A DNA stretch of 64,000 bases, taken from NCBI GenBank assembly GCA_947384285.1, contig CANDGI010000004.1, positions 1 through 64,000 of the forward strand, given 5' to 3'. The translations under genes and the position numbers were made by a program. Shown here in pieces: positions 63,904 through 64,000 of this stretch. Every line of letters begins with the position of its first letter. Positions within the stretch are counted from its first letter, which is position 1. Under the pieces are notes generated by a model, which was not told the DNA's origin, ran no database searches, and saw nothing but the letters and a program-made list of their open reading frames with translations. This DNA comes from an uncultured Lachnospiraceae bacterium. GTDB lineage: Bacteria > Bacillota > Clostridia > Lachnospirales > Lachnospiraceae.

Positions 63904-64000
63904 CTATCCATTGGCAAACTGCACCCTATCGCAGTCTCTTATCATACTCTCCCTTGTTTCCCCTTTTATTATCTGTCCCAGGGTGCCTTCCCCTCTCCCC
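63904..64000 (-). CDS. 3' end of an unidentified upstream gene of the operon (partial)
   Basis: A frame open to the right edge ends at a TAG (63906-63904) that overlaps the AGGAGG of rfbG. The last residues read GTLGQIIKGETRESMIRDCD. The length in view is too short to name the protein. It might be the cytidylyltransferase gene expected here, but the sequence does not show it. Confidence 0.4.
   Translation of the reverse strand, partial: GRGEGTLGQIIKGETRESMIRDCDRVQFANG

Overview
The window looks like a chromosomal segment from a low-to-mid GC Gram-positive anaerobe of the Clostridia, most likely a Lachnospiraceae-type gut bacterium. The evidence is strong AGGAGG-type ribosome binding sites, lipoprotein signal peptides, a YtrA-type GntR/ABC operon, a rubrerythrin, a GH42 beta-galactosidase, a glycogen branching enzyme and repeat-rich secreted transglutaminase-like proteins. 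No rRNA, tRNA, CRISPR array or intact mobile element was recognised. The species assignment is inference.

Layout. (1) 1-7396, plus strand: two paralogous secreted proteins with ~55-residue repeats and a transglutaminase-like domain (the first runs off the left edge), an MBOAT acyltransferase, an AlgX/AlgJ-like partner and a DUF348/G5-type lipoprotein. This reads as an envelope operon, probably including polysaccharide O-acetylation. (2) 7577-29038: housekeeping and accessory genes, mostly on the minus strand. They are a GNAT acetyltransferase, a patatin-like lipase, a GntR-ABC operon under a dyad-rich promoter, a 924-residue double zinc-ribbon protein coupled to a GH42 beta-galactosidase, a HAD phosphatase, a YitT protein, an FKBP-type lipoprotein, rubrerythrin, a MATE transporter, a zinc-ribbon protein, an 842-residue envelope protein, a methyltransferase and a Pro/Gly-rich protein. 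(3) 29188-43131: a decayed AAA-ATPase-like gene, glgB behind a 1204-residue TPR/repeat/ATPase protein, an AI-2E family transporter, an aconitase-like hydratase and a two-component system. (4) 43804-64000, all minus strand: a ~20 kb surface-glycan or glycoconjugate operon.

The glycan operon contains CDP-glucose 4,6-dehydratase (rfbG), a NeuB-like synthase without its SAF domain, a HAD-SIS (GmhA-like) fusion, an acetolactate-synthase-like ThDP enzyme, a DUF6270-like protein, three radical SAM enzymes, two FkbM methyltransferases, an SGNH hydrolase, a hexapeptide acetyltransferase, a pyruvyltransferase-family protein, a large HAD protein, an SDR and the 3-dehydrase rfbH. rfbG plus rfbH point to a CDP-3,6-dideoxyhexose, and the ThDP enzyme suggests a branched sugar of the yersiniose type. 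Seven of these otherwise unrelated proteins carry, or consist of, a similar Rossmann-like domain at or near the N-terminus. This is the strongest candidate for an undescribed modular system. No glycosyltransferase, flippase or polymerase was recognised in this part of the operon.

Between genes there is a family of long-hairpin repeats (about 7424, 18226, 18706 and 39330). In two copies the loop lies in opposite orientation between the same outer ends. Tandem repeats at two gene 3' ends (38 bp and 74 bp units) duplicate the end of the upstream coding sequence.
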